Origin: Alistipes indistinctus YIT 12060
Lineage (GTDB): Bacteria > Bacteroidota > Bacteroidia > Bacteroidales > Rikenellaceae
Length of the DNA: 64,000 bases
Assembly (NCBI RefSeq): GCF_025144995.1
Contig: NZ_CP102250.1
Coordinates: forward strand, 806,001-870,000
Direction of reading: 5' to 3'
Shown: positions 53,533 through 63,429 of the stretch, one piece after another
Layout: each line of letters starts with the position of its first letter
How positions within the stretch are numbered: position 1 is the first letter of the stretch
Program-made: the position numbers and the translations under genes
Notes under the pieces: model-generated
Database searches by the model: none
The model's input: only the letters and a program-made list of their open reading frames with translations
Told to the model about the DNA's origin: nothing

Positions 53533-55093
53533 AATGGAATTTGATGTCGGGAAATTTTTCCATTGCCAGGGACAGCGCATAGGAAGTATCGGCCAGGAAT
53601 ACCTCGCGTCCGCGCTTGTCTAACGCCATATTGTTGTACTTGCGCTTACGGAAATCCTCCAACTGTTCGCGGTTGTCGGACTCGATCCAGCACGCCTTGT
53701 GGATTTGGATCGGTTCGTAACGGCATTTCGCACCGTATTCGTGTTCCAAACGGTACTCGATCACCTCGAACTGTAACGCGCCCACCGTGCCGATGATCTT
53801 GCGGCCGTTCATCTTGCTGGTAAACAACTGTGCGACACCCTCGTCCATCAACTGGTCGACGCCTTTGGCCAACTGTTTGAATTTCATCGGATCGGCGTTT
53901 TCGATATAGCGGAACAATTCGGGCGAGAAACTGGGAATACCGGTAAAACGGAGCTTTTCGCCTTCGGTGAACGTATCGCCGATCTTGAAGTTTCCCGTAT
54001 CGTGCAAACCGACGATATCACCGGGGAAAGCTTCGTCGATCACAGATTTTTTCTCAGCCATGAACGCGGTCGGCGCGGCGAATTTCATTCCCTTGCCCGA
54101 CGGAACATGCAAGTAGGACTTATTGCGTTCAAAAACGCCTGAACAGATTTTCAGGAATGCGATGCGGTCACGGTGGTTCGGATCCATGTTCGCATGAATC
54201 TTGAAGATGAAACCGGTCAGTTTCGGTTCGTCGGGGCGGATATCCCGCTGCTCGGTATGGCTCACCCCGGGCGACGGGGCAATGCGGATGAAACAGTCGA
54301 GCAATTCGCGCACGCCGAAATTGTTAAGCGCACTGCCGAAAAAGACCGGAGCCACTTCGCCGCGACGGTAACTGTCCAGATCGAACTCCGGGTAAACCCC
54401 TTCGACCAGCTCCAGGTCGTCGCGCAGGTGCTTGGTAAAAGGTGCGATATATTGATCGATGGCCGGATCGTCCAGTTTAACGTCCAGCTCCACCCCTTCG
54501 GCACGCTGCTTGTCTTCGGTGAAAAACAGCGACAACCGATCGGCATAGAGGTCGTAAACACCTTTAAACGTGGGACCGGTGCTGATCGGCCACGCCAGCG
54601 GACGTACTTTGATCTTCAGTTCGGCCTCGATCTCGTCGAGCAGGTCGAACGGATCCTTGCACGGACGGTCGAGTTTATTGATGAAAACCATCACCGGGGT
54701 CTTGCGCATACGGCAAACCTCCATCAGCTTACGCGTCTGGGTTTCGACACCTTTCGCACCGTCGACCACGATGATCACGCTATCGACCGCCGTCAGCGTG
54801 CGGTAGGTGTCTTCGGCAAAATCCTCGTGCCCCGGCGTATCGAGGATATTGATCTTGCAATCCTTATACTCGAAACCCATCACCGAGGTTGCGACCGAAA
54901 TACCCCTCTGCCGCTCGATCTCCATAAAGTCAGAAGTGGCTCCCTTCTTGATCTTGTTCGACTTGACGGCTCCGGCCACGTGAATCGCGCCGCCGAAAAG
55001 CAGCAGTTTCTCGGTCAGGGTGGTTTTACCCGCATCCGGGTGGCTGATGATGGCGAATGTGCGCCGACGCGCGATTTCCTGTTGTAAGTCCAT
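53516..55093 (-). CDS. prfC: Peptide chain release factor 3
   Basis: A 525-residue translational GTPase that recycles RF1/RF2. The G domain shows [16 protein letters not shown] (P-loop), the switch region [35 protein letters not shown] and VFINKLDR; the C-terminus has the RF3 hallmarks [19 protein letters not shown] and WIESDN. Length matches the family. It lies 53 bases downstream of nadB on the same strand. Confidence 0.96.
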   Translation of the reverse strand: MDLQQEIARRRTFAIISHPDAGKTTLTEKLLLFGGAIHVAGAVKSNKIKKGATSDFMEIERQRGISVATSVMGFEYKDCKINILDTPGHEDFAEDTYRTLTAVDSVIIVVDGAKGVETQTRKLMEVCRMRKTPVMVFINKLDRPCKDPFDLLDEIEAELKIKVRPLAWPISTGPTFKGVYDLYADRLSLFFTEDKQRAEGVELDVKLDDPAIDQYIAPFTKHLRDDLELVEGVYPEFDLDSYRRGEVAPVFFGSALNNFGVRELLDCFIRIAPSPGVSHTEQRDIRPDEPKLTGFIFKIHANMDPNHRDRIAFLKICSGVFERNKSYLHVPSGKGMKFAAPTAFMAEKKSVIDEAFPGDIVGLHDTGNFKIGDTFTEGEKLRFTGIPSFSPELFRYIENADPMKFKQLAKGVDQLMDEGVAQLFTSKMNGRKIIGTVGALQFEVIEYRLEHEYGAKCRYEPIQIHKACWIESDNREQLEDFRKRKYNNMALDKRGREVFLADTSYALSLAMEKFPDIKFHFTSEF

Positions 55094-55146
55094 ATCGTAA
55101 AATGCTGCGTCCGGGGCCGCTTGGACAATCCCGGACTCAGGTTAAA

Positions 55147-56730
55147 TTATCCATTGTTGTCATTCGACCTCGCGGGCGGATAGTCGGTCGAATAGTGCAG
55201 TCCGATGCTCTGGTGCAAAGCCTCGGCATGCTTGATTATGAGGTAGCCCACGGCGATCATGTTGCGCAGTTCGCAAAGGTCCTGGCTCAGCGTCAGCTTC
55301 GAATAGAGTTCTTCGGTCTCCTTGAAGATAATCTCCAGCCGGCGTTTGGCACGTTCGAGCCGCAGGTTCGAGCGGACAATACCCACATAATTGCTCATAA
55401 TCTGCTGCATCTCCTTGTAATTCTGCGTAATGAGCGCCATCTCCTCAGGCATCGTCGTCCCCTCGTAATCCCACGCCGGGATATCGCGCTGCAGTTCTAT
55501 GCCGTCGATCCTGCCGATCGAATGGCGTACCGCAGCGTCGGCATAAACGGCCGCTTCCATCAGCGAGTTGGAGGCGAGGCGGTTACCGCCGTGCAATCCG
55601 GAGGAAGAGGTTTCGCCCAACGCGTACAGCCGCCGGATTGACGACTGCCCGTTCAGGTCGACTTTCACGCCGCCGCAGCAATAATGCGCTGCGGGCACTA
55701 CCGGAATCATATCCTTGGTCAGGTCGATACCCACCGAAAGGCATTTCTTGTAGATATTCGGGAAATGGTCTGTCACCTCGCGGGGATCCTTGTGCGTAAT
55801 ATCAAGGTACACGAACTCCTCGCCCGAAATCTTCAGTTCGTGGTCGATGCCGCGGGCTACGACGTCGCGCGGCGCGAGCGAGCCCATCGGGTGGTATTTG
55901 TGCATGAACTCCTTGCCGTTCTGCAGCCGCAGGATGCCGCCGAAACCGCGCATCGCCTCGCTGATCAGGAATGACGGACGCTCCCCCGGATTATAGAGCG
56001 ACGTCGGATGAAACTGGATGAACTCCATGTTTTCGACGATACCCTTCGCCCGGTGCACCATCGCGATGCCGTCGCCGGTAGCCACTGAAGGATTGGTCGT
56101 CGTGTGGTAGATGTTGCCTACCCCGCCGGTAGCCAGCACGGTGATTTTCGAAAGTACCGTGTAAATTTCGTGTTTTTTCAGGTTCAGGACATATGCGCCG
56201 AAACAGGTAATGTCGGGCGTACTCTTCCGGACCAATTTACCCAGATGGTGCTGCGTGAGGATATCGACGGCAAAATGGTGCTCGAGAATCTCTATGTTGT
56301 GGTGCCGTTTCACCTTGCGCATCAGCGCCCGCTCGATCTCATGGCCGGTGATATCCTTGTGGTGCAGGATACGGTGTTCGCTGTGGCCGCCTTCACGGGC
56401 CAGTTCATAGCGTCCGGTGCCTTCCTTGTCGAACTTGACTCCCCACGCGATCAGCTGCTTGATCACCTCCGGCGCACGGGTCACCACCTGCTCGACCGCC
56501 GCACGGTCGCAAATCCCCGCACCGCAAACCAATGTGTCCCGGATATGTTTCTCGAACGTATCGGGATCGTACATCACCGAGGCGATCCCTCCCTGGGCGT
56601 AATCCGTGTTGCACTCGTTCATTTCGCCTTTGGTGACGATCACCACCTTGCCTACTTCAGCCGCCTTGAGCGCGTAACTGAGACCGGCTATCCCACTGCC
56701 GATAACCAGAAAATCCGTTTCGATGTTCAT
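55147..56730 (-). CDS. nadB: L-aspartate oxidase
   Basis: A 527-residue FAD enzyme oxidising L-aspartate to iminoaspartate in NAD synthesis. The FAD fold is FLVIGSGIAGLSYALKA at the N-terminus; DYAQGGIASVMY, EGGHSEHRILHHKDITGHEIERAL and HYCCGGVKVDLNG-RSSIR-like segments follow, the last two carrying active-site His and Arg. The GETSSSGLHGGNRLASNSLMEA stretch is diagnostic. Start overlaps the GH25 stop by one base. nadA and nadC are not in the window. Confidence 0.95.
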   Translation of the reverse strand: MNIETDFLVIGSGIAGLSYALKAAEVGKVVIVTKGEMNECNTDYAQGGIASVMYDPDTFEKHIRDTLVCGAGICDRAAVEQVVTRAPEVIKQLIAWGVKFDKEGTGRYELAREGGHSEHRILHHKDITGHEIERALMRKVKRHHNIEILEHHFAVDILTQHHLGKLVRKSTPDITCFGAYVLNLKKHEIYTVLSKITVLATGGVGNIYHTTTNPSVATGDGIAMVHRAKGIVENMEFIQFHPTSLYNPGERPSFLISEAMRGFGGILRLQNGKEFMHKYHPMGSLAPRDVVARGIDHELKISGEEFVYLDITHKDPREVTDHFPNIYKKCLSVGIDLTKDMIPVVPAAHYCCGGVKVDLNGQSSIRRLYALGETSSSGLHGGNRLASNSLMEAAVYADAAVRHSIGRIDGIELQRDIPAWDYEGTTMPEEMALITQNYKEMQQIMSNYVGIVRSNLRLERAKRRLEIIFKETEELYSKLTLSQDLCELRNMIAVGYLIIKHAEALHQSIGLHYSTDYPPARSNDNNG

Positions 56731-57410
56731 TACAATATCAGCTTTTTAAACTCTTCGGCACTGCCTGAAAATACGTTGCGGTCAACCTTGCCCGGGATGC
56801 CCGGAATCCGGTGCGAATCGGTGTGCTGCCAGAGCTGCCACCGCAGGGTGGGACACTCCCGGTAATCTGCGATCCACAGTACGTATTCGTCTTCGGGAAA
56901 GGTGTCCGCCAGGTATTTTTCGTAAAAATTGGTCGAGCAATAGATGATCGGGTTGACACCGTAATAGTGCTTGATCTCGCGGCAGAAATTCTTCGCCTCG
57001 CGGGCCGAACGTTTCGGATCCTTCATAAAGCGGTGCCACTCGATGTCGAGCACCGGCAGGATGTTGCCCCTTTTGAGCCGGGCCGTTTTGATGAAATTAC
57101 GCGCCTGCTCCTTGCCGGGCGTGCGATGCCCGAAAAAATGATAGGCCCCCCACAGGACACCGGCACTTTCCAGTTCGGCGCGGTGCTTCGCATAAGTCGG
57201 ATCGACGATCAGGGTTCCTTCAGTGGCCTTGATAAAGACGAAATGCGGCTGTTCATGCTGCAACACCTTCTCCCAGTCGACATCTTTCTGGTGCCGCGAA
57301 ACATCGAGCCCCCACACCTCGAAATCGTCGGCCGTGCGCGTACACGCGACTGCCAGTAACGATACGGTCAACAACAACAATATTTTAAGGGAAGTATCCG
57401 GAATGCGCAT
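56730..57410 (-). CDS. GH25-family muramidase-like lipoprotein
   Basis: A 226-residue lipoprotein (lipobox LLAVAC, Cys23) carrying a glycoside hydrolase family 25 domain. FEVWGLDVSRHQKDVDW begins the domain; the catalytic acidic pair is Asp122 and Glu124 in LPVLDIEWH; GAYHFFGHR and QLWQHTDSHRIPGIPGKVDRN complete it. GH25 enzymes cleave the MurNAc-GlcNAc bond of peptidoglycan. The start at 57410 puts the ATG just before the signal sequence, with TACCTTTG upstream. It is coupled to nadB by TAATG. Confidence 0.9.
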   Translation of the reverse strand: MRIPDTSLKILLLLTVSLLAVACTRTADDFEVWGLDVSRHQKDVDWEKVLQHEQPHFVFIKATEGTLIVDPTYAKHRAELESAGVLWGAYHFFGHRTPGKEQARNFIKTARLKRGNILPVLDIEWHRFMKDPKRSAREAKNFCREIKHYYGVNPIIYCSTNFYEKYLADTFPEDEYVLWIADYRECPTLRWQLWQHTDSHRIPGIPGKVDRNVFSGSAEEFKKLIL

Positions 57411-57427
57411 ATCCGTTTTTTGAACAG

Positions 57428-57435
57428 CAAAGGTA
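57428..57435 (-). promoter_or_regulatory. -7 element for GH25-nadB
   Basis: Minus strand TACCTTTG matches TAnnTTTG about 18 bases before the ATG at 57410. Confidence 0.58.
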
Positions 57436-57498
57436 CAAAACTGTTCCGGTTTTTCCGTTTCAGACACAGGTTTTCCGCTTTTTTTCATTAAAAAAAGT

Positions 57499-57506
57499 TA
57501 GCTTTG
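57499..57506 (+). promoter_or_regulatory. -7 element for the TonB-dependent receptor
   Basis: TAGCTTTG matches TAnnTTTG, 27 bases before the ATG at 57533; divergent from the GH25 promoter. Confidence 0.55.
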
Positions 57507-57532
57507 CAAACCGAACCCCAGAACGAAGCGAG

Positions 57533-59833
57533 ATGAAAAAGGCGTTGTTGTGTACCGTACTGTTCCTGTCAGGTGTAACCGGCCGTGGATTTTGTACTCC
57601 GGGAAATGAAGACGCGGTCCCGCGAAAAGACACGCTCTCGGTCGAAATGCAGGACGTCGTGGTCACAGCCACCCGTACTCCGCTGACACTCAAACAAACC
57701 CCCGTCATCACACGTATCATCACAGCGCGCGACCTCGAGAGCCGGGGCGTGGCGACGATCCAGGAGGCGCTCGAAAACGAACTGGCAGGCGTCGAGTTCC
57801 ATCAGGCGGGTTACGGTTCGTCGCTCTCTTTCCAGGGGCTCGATGCGCGCTATGTCCTGTTTCTGGTGGACGGGGAACGCATGGCCGGAGAGACGTACGG
57901 CAATGTCGATTACGCCCGCCTTCCCATCGCGAACATCGAACGGATCGAAATCGTGCGCGGTGCCTCGTCGGTGCTTTACGGCTCGAACGCGATGGGGGCT
58001 ATCGTGAACATCATTACCAAAATGCCCAAGCAACGCGTCGAAGTGAACGCATCGATGCGTTACGGCACGCCCTATCAGAAAAACGGGGACGAAACGCTCG
58101 GGGGCACGAATACCGACCGCGACATCCACACCTACCGCAATAAACTCGACCTACCCAACCTAAAAGGGGACCTCTCGGTCGGCTTCAACACCGGGAAACT
58201 CAAATCGCTCACCACTTTTTCATACCGCAGCGTAGATGCCTACAAGCTCGTCGGCACCAAAGACGAGGTGCGCCATTACGCAGCCGGGGAACTCAAAAAA
58301 ATGACCCCGAAGATGGTTCCGGTGATCGGCCCGGGCGGCAACGTGGTCGGCATGCGCCCCGAAATGGATCCTTCCACGGGCATGCCGGTCTTTGTGGTGG
58401 GGAGCACCAACCTGAACGACACGACCGTCATCGTGCCGCCCGACGACCGCGGGCTCAGCGTCAGCGGCTGGCGGGACATCAACGTGGGGCAGCGGTTCGA
58501 CTATGTGCTCTCCGAAAAGTTCCGTTTCGAACTTTCCGGCAACTATTTCAACAAGCACCGCTACGACTTCAACGGCAGCATCCTCGACGAGAACCCGTTG
58601 TCGAACAACAGCAAACCGTGGACCTTCGAATCCTACGAGGGGTACAACGTCAAGGCGCTGATGGAGCACTCGCCCAACGAGAACAACAAGGTTTACCTTT
58701 CTTTCATCCGCGACGAATATTTCCGCCGGCAGGACAGCCTCAGCGGCGTAACGCTACCCAAGCAGAACCACATCTACAACATGCCGCGACTACTGTGGAC
58801 GCTCAAAGCCGGGGAATACAACCGGCTCACCACAGGGCTCGAGTTGATCAACGAACAGTTGCATTTCGACCTGAATCCGCTCGGATACGACGACCTGAAA
58901 AGCATGAACACAGGTTCGCTGTACGTGCAGGACGAAATCCGCACGCAAAAAGCCCTGAGCTTCACGGTAGGAGTCCGCGCCGACTGGAACAACCGCTTCG
59001 GCTGGCACGTCACGCCCAAAGCGTCGATCAAATACAACATCGGCAAGTTCACAATCCGGGGCAATTACGCCAACGGCTACCGCAACCCGTCGCTCAAAGA
59101 GCTCTACATGGAGTTCCAGGTGCCGATGCAAGGCCAGACCTACATCCGGGGCAACGCAAACCTCAAGCCGGAAACGAACCACTACCTGTCGCTGGCCGGA
59201 GAGTTCACCACCAGCGGGTTCAACATGTCGGCCACCCTGTACAACAGCTACTTCCGCAACAAGATCGATGTGCGCGGCCACATGGAAGAGACCAAAACGA
59301 TCCTGCAATACGAGAATGTCCGCCGCAGCGAAATGGGAGGGCTCGAACTGCTCGCCCGTTGGCGCATTTGCAAAGGATTGTTCGTCCGGGCCGATTACAA
59401 CTACCTGTTCCAGATCGACGACGCGTCTCAGGAATCGACACAGTATATCTACCCCAGTCCGCACACGGCGACATTCCAGGCCGATTACAGTTTCTCGGCC
59501 AGCCCCGGCTGCCGCATCAACCTCAACGCCACGCTGCGTTACGTAGGCGCGAAAACCTATGAGGACTTCATGCCGATCGTCAACCTGAGCGGCATGGGCA
59601 GCGGCTCGATGAAAGACCTCAAATTCTGGATGGGTTCCTATTCGGCCCGTCAGCAAGGATATGTAATCTGTAATGCCGCGGTCAATTTCGACTTCAAGGA
59701 CATGTTCGGACTCTCCCTTGGCGTCGACAATATCGGCAACTACCGGCCCAAAGTGGTGAACTTCAACTCTGCCACCACGCCGCGCCGCAACATGTTCGTA
59801 CGCATTAGCTACGCATTCGCCTCGAAGCGGTAA
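57533..59833 (+). CDS. TonB-dependent receptor
   Basis: A 766-residue outer-membrane transporter. The signal peptide is followed by a TonB-box-like start DTLSVEMQDVVVTATRTP, a plug domain (about 45-160; RGASSVLYGSNAMGAIVNII) and a 22-strand barrel ending VRISYAFASKR. There is no CarboxypepD_reg extension and no SusD partner, so it resembles a metal- or siderophore-type receptor (BtuB/CirA-like) rather than a glycan SusC. NMSATLYNSYFRNKID and ARWRICKGLFVRADYNYLF are typical late-barrel strands. Monocistronic; the substrate cannot be assigned. Confidence 0.92.
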   Translation: MKKALLCTVLFLSGVTGRGFCTPGNEDAVPRKDTLSVEMQDVVVTATRTPLTLKQTPVITRIITARDLESRGVATIQEALENELAGVEFHQAGYGSSLSFQGLDARYVLFLVDGERMAGETYGNVDYARLPIANIERIEIVRGASSVLYGSNAMGAIVNIITKMPKQRVEVNASMRYGTPYQKNGDETLGGTNTDRDIHTYRNKLDLPNLKGDLSVGFNTGKLKSLTTFSYRSVDAYKLVGTKDEVRHYAAGELKKMTPKMVPVIGPGGNVVGMRPEMDPSTGMPVFVVGSTNLNDTTVIVPPDDRGLSVSGWRDINVGQRFDYVLSEKFRFELSGNYFNKHRYDFNGSILDENPLSNNSKPWTFESYEGYNVKALMEHSPNENNKVYLSFIRDEYFRRQDSLSGVTLPKQNHIYNMPRLLWTLKAGEYNRLTTGLELINEQLHFDLNPLGYDDLKSMNTGSLYVQDEIRTQKALSFTVGVRADWNNRFGWHVTPKASIKYNIGKFTIRGNYANGYRNPSLKELYMEFQVPMQGQTYIRGNANLKPETNHYLSLAGEFTTSGFNMSATLYNSYFRNKIDVRGHMEETKTILQYENVRRSEMGGLELLARWRICKGLFVRADYNYLFQIDDASQESTQYIYPSPHTATFQADYSFSASPGCRINLNATLRYVGAKTYEDFMPIVNLSGMGSGSMKDLKFWMGSYSARQQGYVICNAAVNFDFKDMFGLSLGVDNIGNYRPKVVNFNSATTPRRNMFVRISYAFASKR

Positions 59834-59992
59834 AACTGCTTTCCGGCTTCCAGCGGGCCTGGATTCCCGAGCGGTTCCGGCATACCCCGCGAAGCAAGGC
59901 GACAAGGCTTTCCAGATGAAAAGCTACATGTTTCTGAACGCGTACAGGCACGTTTTTTGTTTAAATAGTTCAGATCAAATCCATTCCGAGCT

Positions 59993-60820
59993 ATGAAGCA
60001 ACAGAATACCCCGTCCGGCACTCCCGTCCAATCCGTATCGCCGCCTCCTTCCCCCGCATCACGGCATTCCGTGAAACACAGCCGTGTAATGCTCGGCATC
60101 CGCGACGGATTAAATATTCTGGTCTTGCTGGGCAGTGTGCTGGTCATCGCCGCCCTGTCGTTCGAAACCTTCCACGATGCGGCACAAAACTATTACCACG
60201 CCTACCTGCAAATTCAACTGTGGGTCTGCCTGATCTTCATGAGCGATTTCCTCTTCCGTTTCTACCTCAGCGAACGGAAATGGCACTACCTGTGGCACAA
60301 CCTCATCTTCCTGCTCGTTTCGATCCCCTACCTGAACATCGCCGACCACAGCCAGACGCCGCTTACGCAAGAGGCCTACTATATTTTCAAGCTGATGCCG
60401 CTGGTTCGGGGAGGGTACGGACTGGCCGTGATGGTGGGTTGGATCACACGCAGCCGGGTTACCAACCTGCTGGTTTCGTATGTCGTGACCCTGCTCGCGC
60501 TGATCTACTTCTCCACCCTGATCTTCTACCAGCTGGAACACGGACCGAACCCCAATGTGACCAACTACGGCTCTGCGGTGTGGTGGGCTTTCATGAACGT
60601 CACCACAGTGGGAGCCAACATATTCGCCGTTACGCCGATGGGCAAAGTGCTCACGGTGGTACTGGCCGCATCGGGCATGATGATGTTTCCGATCTTCACG
60701 GTTTACATCACTACCAAGTTCCAATCCCACTTCAAAGCGCAGAACGCCCTGCACGAACGGGCTGGACACGAAGGATCGCCCGATCCGGATGAACCGGACG
60801 AAGAGAGCGCCGCATCTTAA
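59993..60820 (+). CDS. Voltage-gated-like ion channel with altered selectivity filter
   Basis: A 275-residue membrane protein of the potassium-channel superfamily. Five or six TM segments are visible, including NILVLLGSVLVIAALSF, LWVCLIFMSDFLFRFYLSE and LLVSYVVTLLALIYFSTLIF, with a basic R-rich helix (LVRGGYGLAVMVGWITRSR) in the S4 position. The pore helix WWAFMNVTT leads into the filter TTVGANI at 204-210, where classic K+ channels have TVGYGD. The final pore helix VLTVVLAASGMMMFPIFTVYI ends in a hydrophilic tail. Ion selectivity is therefore uncertain. Confidence 0.83.
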   Translation: MKQQNTPSGTPVQSVSPPPSPASRHSVKHSRVMLGIRDGLNILVLLGSVLVIAALSFETFHDAAQNYYHAYLQIQLWVCLIFMSDFLFRFYLSERKWHYLWHNLIFLLVSIPYLNIADHSQTPLTQEAYYIFKLMPLVRGGYGLAVMVGWITRSRVTNLLVSYVVTLLALIYFSTLIFYQLEHGPNPNVTNYGSAVWWAFMNVTTVGANIFAVTPMGKVLTVVLAASGMMMFPIFTVYITTKFQSHFKAQNALHERAGHEGSPDPDEPDEESAAS

Positions 60821-60990
60821 AATCGGGAAAACGGGATAGATCATTTCCCGTCGAACATCCCCGAAAAACGTTGGCTAGGAAATACGACCGGGAGCTAAAC
60901 TCGGAATGCCGGTGGACAGGCGGGGAGATACAGACAAGAAACACTGGCAGGGAAAATCAAAAAATCTCCTGGCGAAGATTTTAGCAGAAA

Positions 60991-62292
60991 TTACCGTCCC
61001 AAAAACTGGATCAGCAACAGGCCGGTCAACATGGCCCCGATCGTTGCGATCAACCCCGGCATCATGAACGAATGATTCAGCACGTATTTGCCGATCCGGG
61101 TGGTACCGGTGCGGTCGAAATTGATCGCGGCGACGACGGTCGGATAATTCGGAATGAAAAAATAACCGTTCACGGCAGGAAACAACGCCACCAGCATCCA
61201 CGGTGAAATACCCAGCGCAATGCCCAGCGGCATCAAAGCCCGCACGGTGGCCGCCTGGCTGTAAAGCAGGATCGACATCACGAAAAGAGCTATTCCGAAA
61301 AGCCACGGCATAGAGGTGACCACGCCTTCGATCGAAGCGCGCAGTTCGGTCATATTGCCGTTGAGAAACGTATCGCCCATCCAGGCGATACCGAAAATCG
61401 CCACCACCGCCTGCATACCGGCAGAAAAGACCGATCCCTGCGCTGCCTTGATCCCGTTCGTACGGGTAATCAACAGGATCAACGCCGCCGCGGACAACAT
61501 CAATATCTCGATCACCGACGGCATCTGCAACATCGTATCCCCGTTGCGGCGCAGCTCCTCGATGGAACCGAACAGCACGATCAGCACCGTGGCCAACACG
61601 AAAATACCCACCGACACGGCCGCTTTCCATGGAGATTTCAGCGCCTCGGCTCCTTTAACCGCCTCATCGAACTCTCCCGCTTCCAACCGGCGCAGGTATT
61701 CGGGGTCCACTTCGAGATCCCTGCCCACACGCAGCGAATAAAGTGCGCCGAGCAGCACCCCTACGATCGTCGAAGGTATACTGATCATCAAGATATCGAG
61801 CAAAGAGAGGTGGTAACCGGTCAGCATGCTCAACAGCGCAACCGTCGCCGCCGAAATCGGACTCGCGGTAATAGCCTGCTGCGAAGCGATGACGGCAATG
61901 GCCATCGGGCGTTCCGGACGAATCTTCGTTTCGCGTGCCACTTCGGCGATCACCGGCAGTACCGAATAGGCCACATGGCCGGTTCCGGCTACGAAAGTAA
62001 ACAGGTAAGTCACCAGCGGACTGAGCAGCGTAATCCGGGAAGGATTGCGGCGCAACAGTTTCTCCGCCTGCCGTACCATCAGGTCGAGCCCCCCGGCCGC
62101 CTGCATACATCCTGCCGCCGCGATGACCGCTACGATCATCAGCATCACATCGATCGGCGGAGAAGTCGGTTGCAGTCCGAATATGAAAGTAAGGACACCC
62201 AATCCGATGCCTCCCATTACACCGAGGCCGATACCGCCGAGGCGTGCACCGAGGATGATCGCGACCAAAACAAAAAAGAATTGCAGCAACAT
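60991..62292 (-). CDS. Anaerobic C4-dicarboxylate transporter (DcuA/DcuB family)
   Basis: A 433-residue, about 12-TM inner-membrane exchanger of fumarate, succinate, malate and aspartate. Its opening LQFFFVLVAIILGARLGGIG and the conserved GHVAYSVLPVIAEVA, RPMAIAVIASQQAITASPIS and TGTTRIGKYVLNHSFMMPG are characteristic, and the length equals DcuA. The ATG at 62292 is chosen over a TTG start in the promoter. In a succinate-producing gut bacterium it would export succinate in exchange for fumarate or take up aspartate. Confidence 0.95.
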   Translation of the reverse strand: MLLQFFFVLVAIILGARLGGIGLGVMGGIGLGVLTFIFGLQPTSPPIDVMLMIVAVIAAAGCMQAAGGLDLMVRQAEKLLRRNPSRITLLSPLVTYLFTFVAGTGHVAYSVLPVIAEVARETKIRPERPMAIAVIASQQAITASPISAATVALLSMLTGYHLSLLDILMISIPSTIVGVLLGALYSLRVGRDLEVDPEYLRRLEAGEFDEAVKGAEALKSPWKAAVSVGIFVLATVLIVLFGSIEELRRNGDTMLQMPSVIEILMLSAAALILLITRTNGIKAAQGSVFSAGMQAVVAIFGIAWMGDTFLNGNMTELRASIEGVVTSMPWLFGIALFVMSILLYSQAATVRALMPLGIALGISPWMLVALFPAVNGYFFIPNYPTVVAAINFDRTGTTRIGKYVLNHSFMMPGLIATIGAMLTGLLLIQFLGR

Positions 62293-62331
62293 AGGAGAGG
62301 CGGTTAGCGGTAGGAAACGATTAAAATCCCA

Positions 62332-62339
62332 CAAAAGTA
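62332..62339 (-). promoter_or_regulatory. -7 element for the Dcu transporter
   Basis: Minus strand TACTTTTG matches TAnnTTTG about 40 bases before the ATG at 62292. Confidence 0.55.
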
Positions 62340-62523
62340 ATCATTTTCGGCAATAACCGGCATAAAACAGAGGGAGCTGACAGCCTCTACCCTTTTTTGA
62401 AAACACGAAGGCATCTCACAAACAACCGAAAGCATTCCACGCAACGGAACGGTTAAAACACAAAGGCCCCGAACGCCACCTGTTTCCGGGATTTTCACCA
62501 AACAGGCCATCCGAAACGGAAAC

Positions 62524-63429
62524 TCAGGCCGAATGATTCCGGAGATAGTCGGCGCAAAGGGTGTGGGTCAATCCGTCGATGATCCCGATCGTCGGTACGA
62601 AGATCGTCGCAGCTTCGACGTGCCGGGCGATCGTCAGAAAAATCTCAGCCGCAGGGACGATCACGTCCGCCCGGTCGGGATTGAGCCGGAATTGCTCCAT
62701 GCGCTGCTCCGGATCGAGCAGTTTGAGCCGGTTGTACAGTTTTTGGAGCGTCGCTACCGGCAACTGTCCGTCGGATTTTTTCCCGGACAGGCTGTACAGT
62801 TTATTGATATTGCCGCCCGAACCGATGATCTGCAGGCCGGGATACGCATCGCGGAGCGCGTCCATATCGCTGCGCAACGCCTCCCAGCTCTGTTCCCTGA
62901 CCTTCCCGCTGAGCATACGCACCGTGCCGATATCGTAAGAACGGGAGCTATGCAACTCGCCGTCGTGAATCAGGCTCACTTCGGTGCTGCCGCCCCCCAC
63001 ATCGACATAAATGTAACACCCTTCGCTTTCGAGCAGGTCGCCGATATGGCTGTCGTAAACGATCCGCGCCTCTTCCACACCGTCGATAATTTCGATGCGG
63101 ATGCCGGTTTTCGCGTAAATCCGGTCGGCAATGCGGCCGCCGTTCGAAGCATCGCGCATGGCCGAGGTCGCGCAGGCCCGGTAACTGACTACATCGAAAA
63201 CTTTCATCAGCAACCGGAACGATTTGATCGTCCGCATCAGCCGCTTCTGTTTCTCCTGTGAGATCCGGCCGTTGCCGAACGCATCCTCGCCCAATCGCAG
63301 GGGGATGCGCAACAGCACGCACTTGGTCATTTCATCGACAGTTTCGCCGGGGCGTATCCCCTTGATCAGCAACCGTACGGCATTCGATCCGATATCGATC
63401 GCAGCAAAATTGAGTTTACTTTCCAGCAT
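62524..63429 (-). CDS. Ppx/GppA-family exopolyphosphatase
   Basis: A 301-residue ASKHA-fold phosphatase. FAAIDIGSNAVRLLI is the first phosphate-binding loop, ACATSAMRDASNGG the second, and YIYVDVGGGSTEVSLI the third; IGSGGNINKLY follows. It hydrolyses polyphosphate or pppGpp. It lacks the long C-terminal HD domain of full-length PPX, being the short GppA-type. The ATG overlaps the end of ppk1 by 14 bases, so polyphosphate synthesis and breakdown are translationally linked. Confidence 0.9.
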   Translation of the reverse strand: MLESKLNFAAIDIGSNAVRLLIKGIRPGETVDEMTKCVLLRIPLRLGEDAFGNGRISQEKQKRLMRTIKSFRLLMKVFDVVSYRACATSAMRDASNGGRIADRIYAKTGIRIEIIDGVEEARIVYDSHIGDLLESEGCYIYVDVGGGSTEVSLIHDGELHSSRSYDIGTVRMLSGKVREQSWEALRSDMDALRDAYPGLQIIGSGGNINKLYSLSGKKSDGQLPVATLQKLYNRLKLLDPEQRMEQFRLNPDRADVIVPAAEIFLTIARHVEAATIFVPTIGIIDGLTHTLCADYLRNHSA

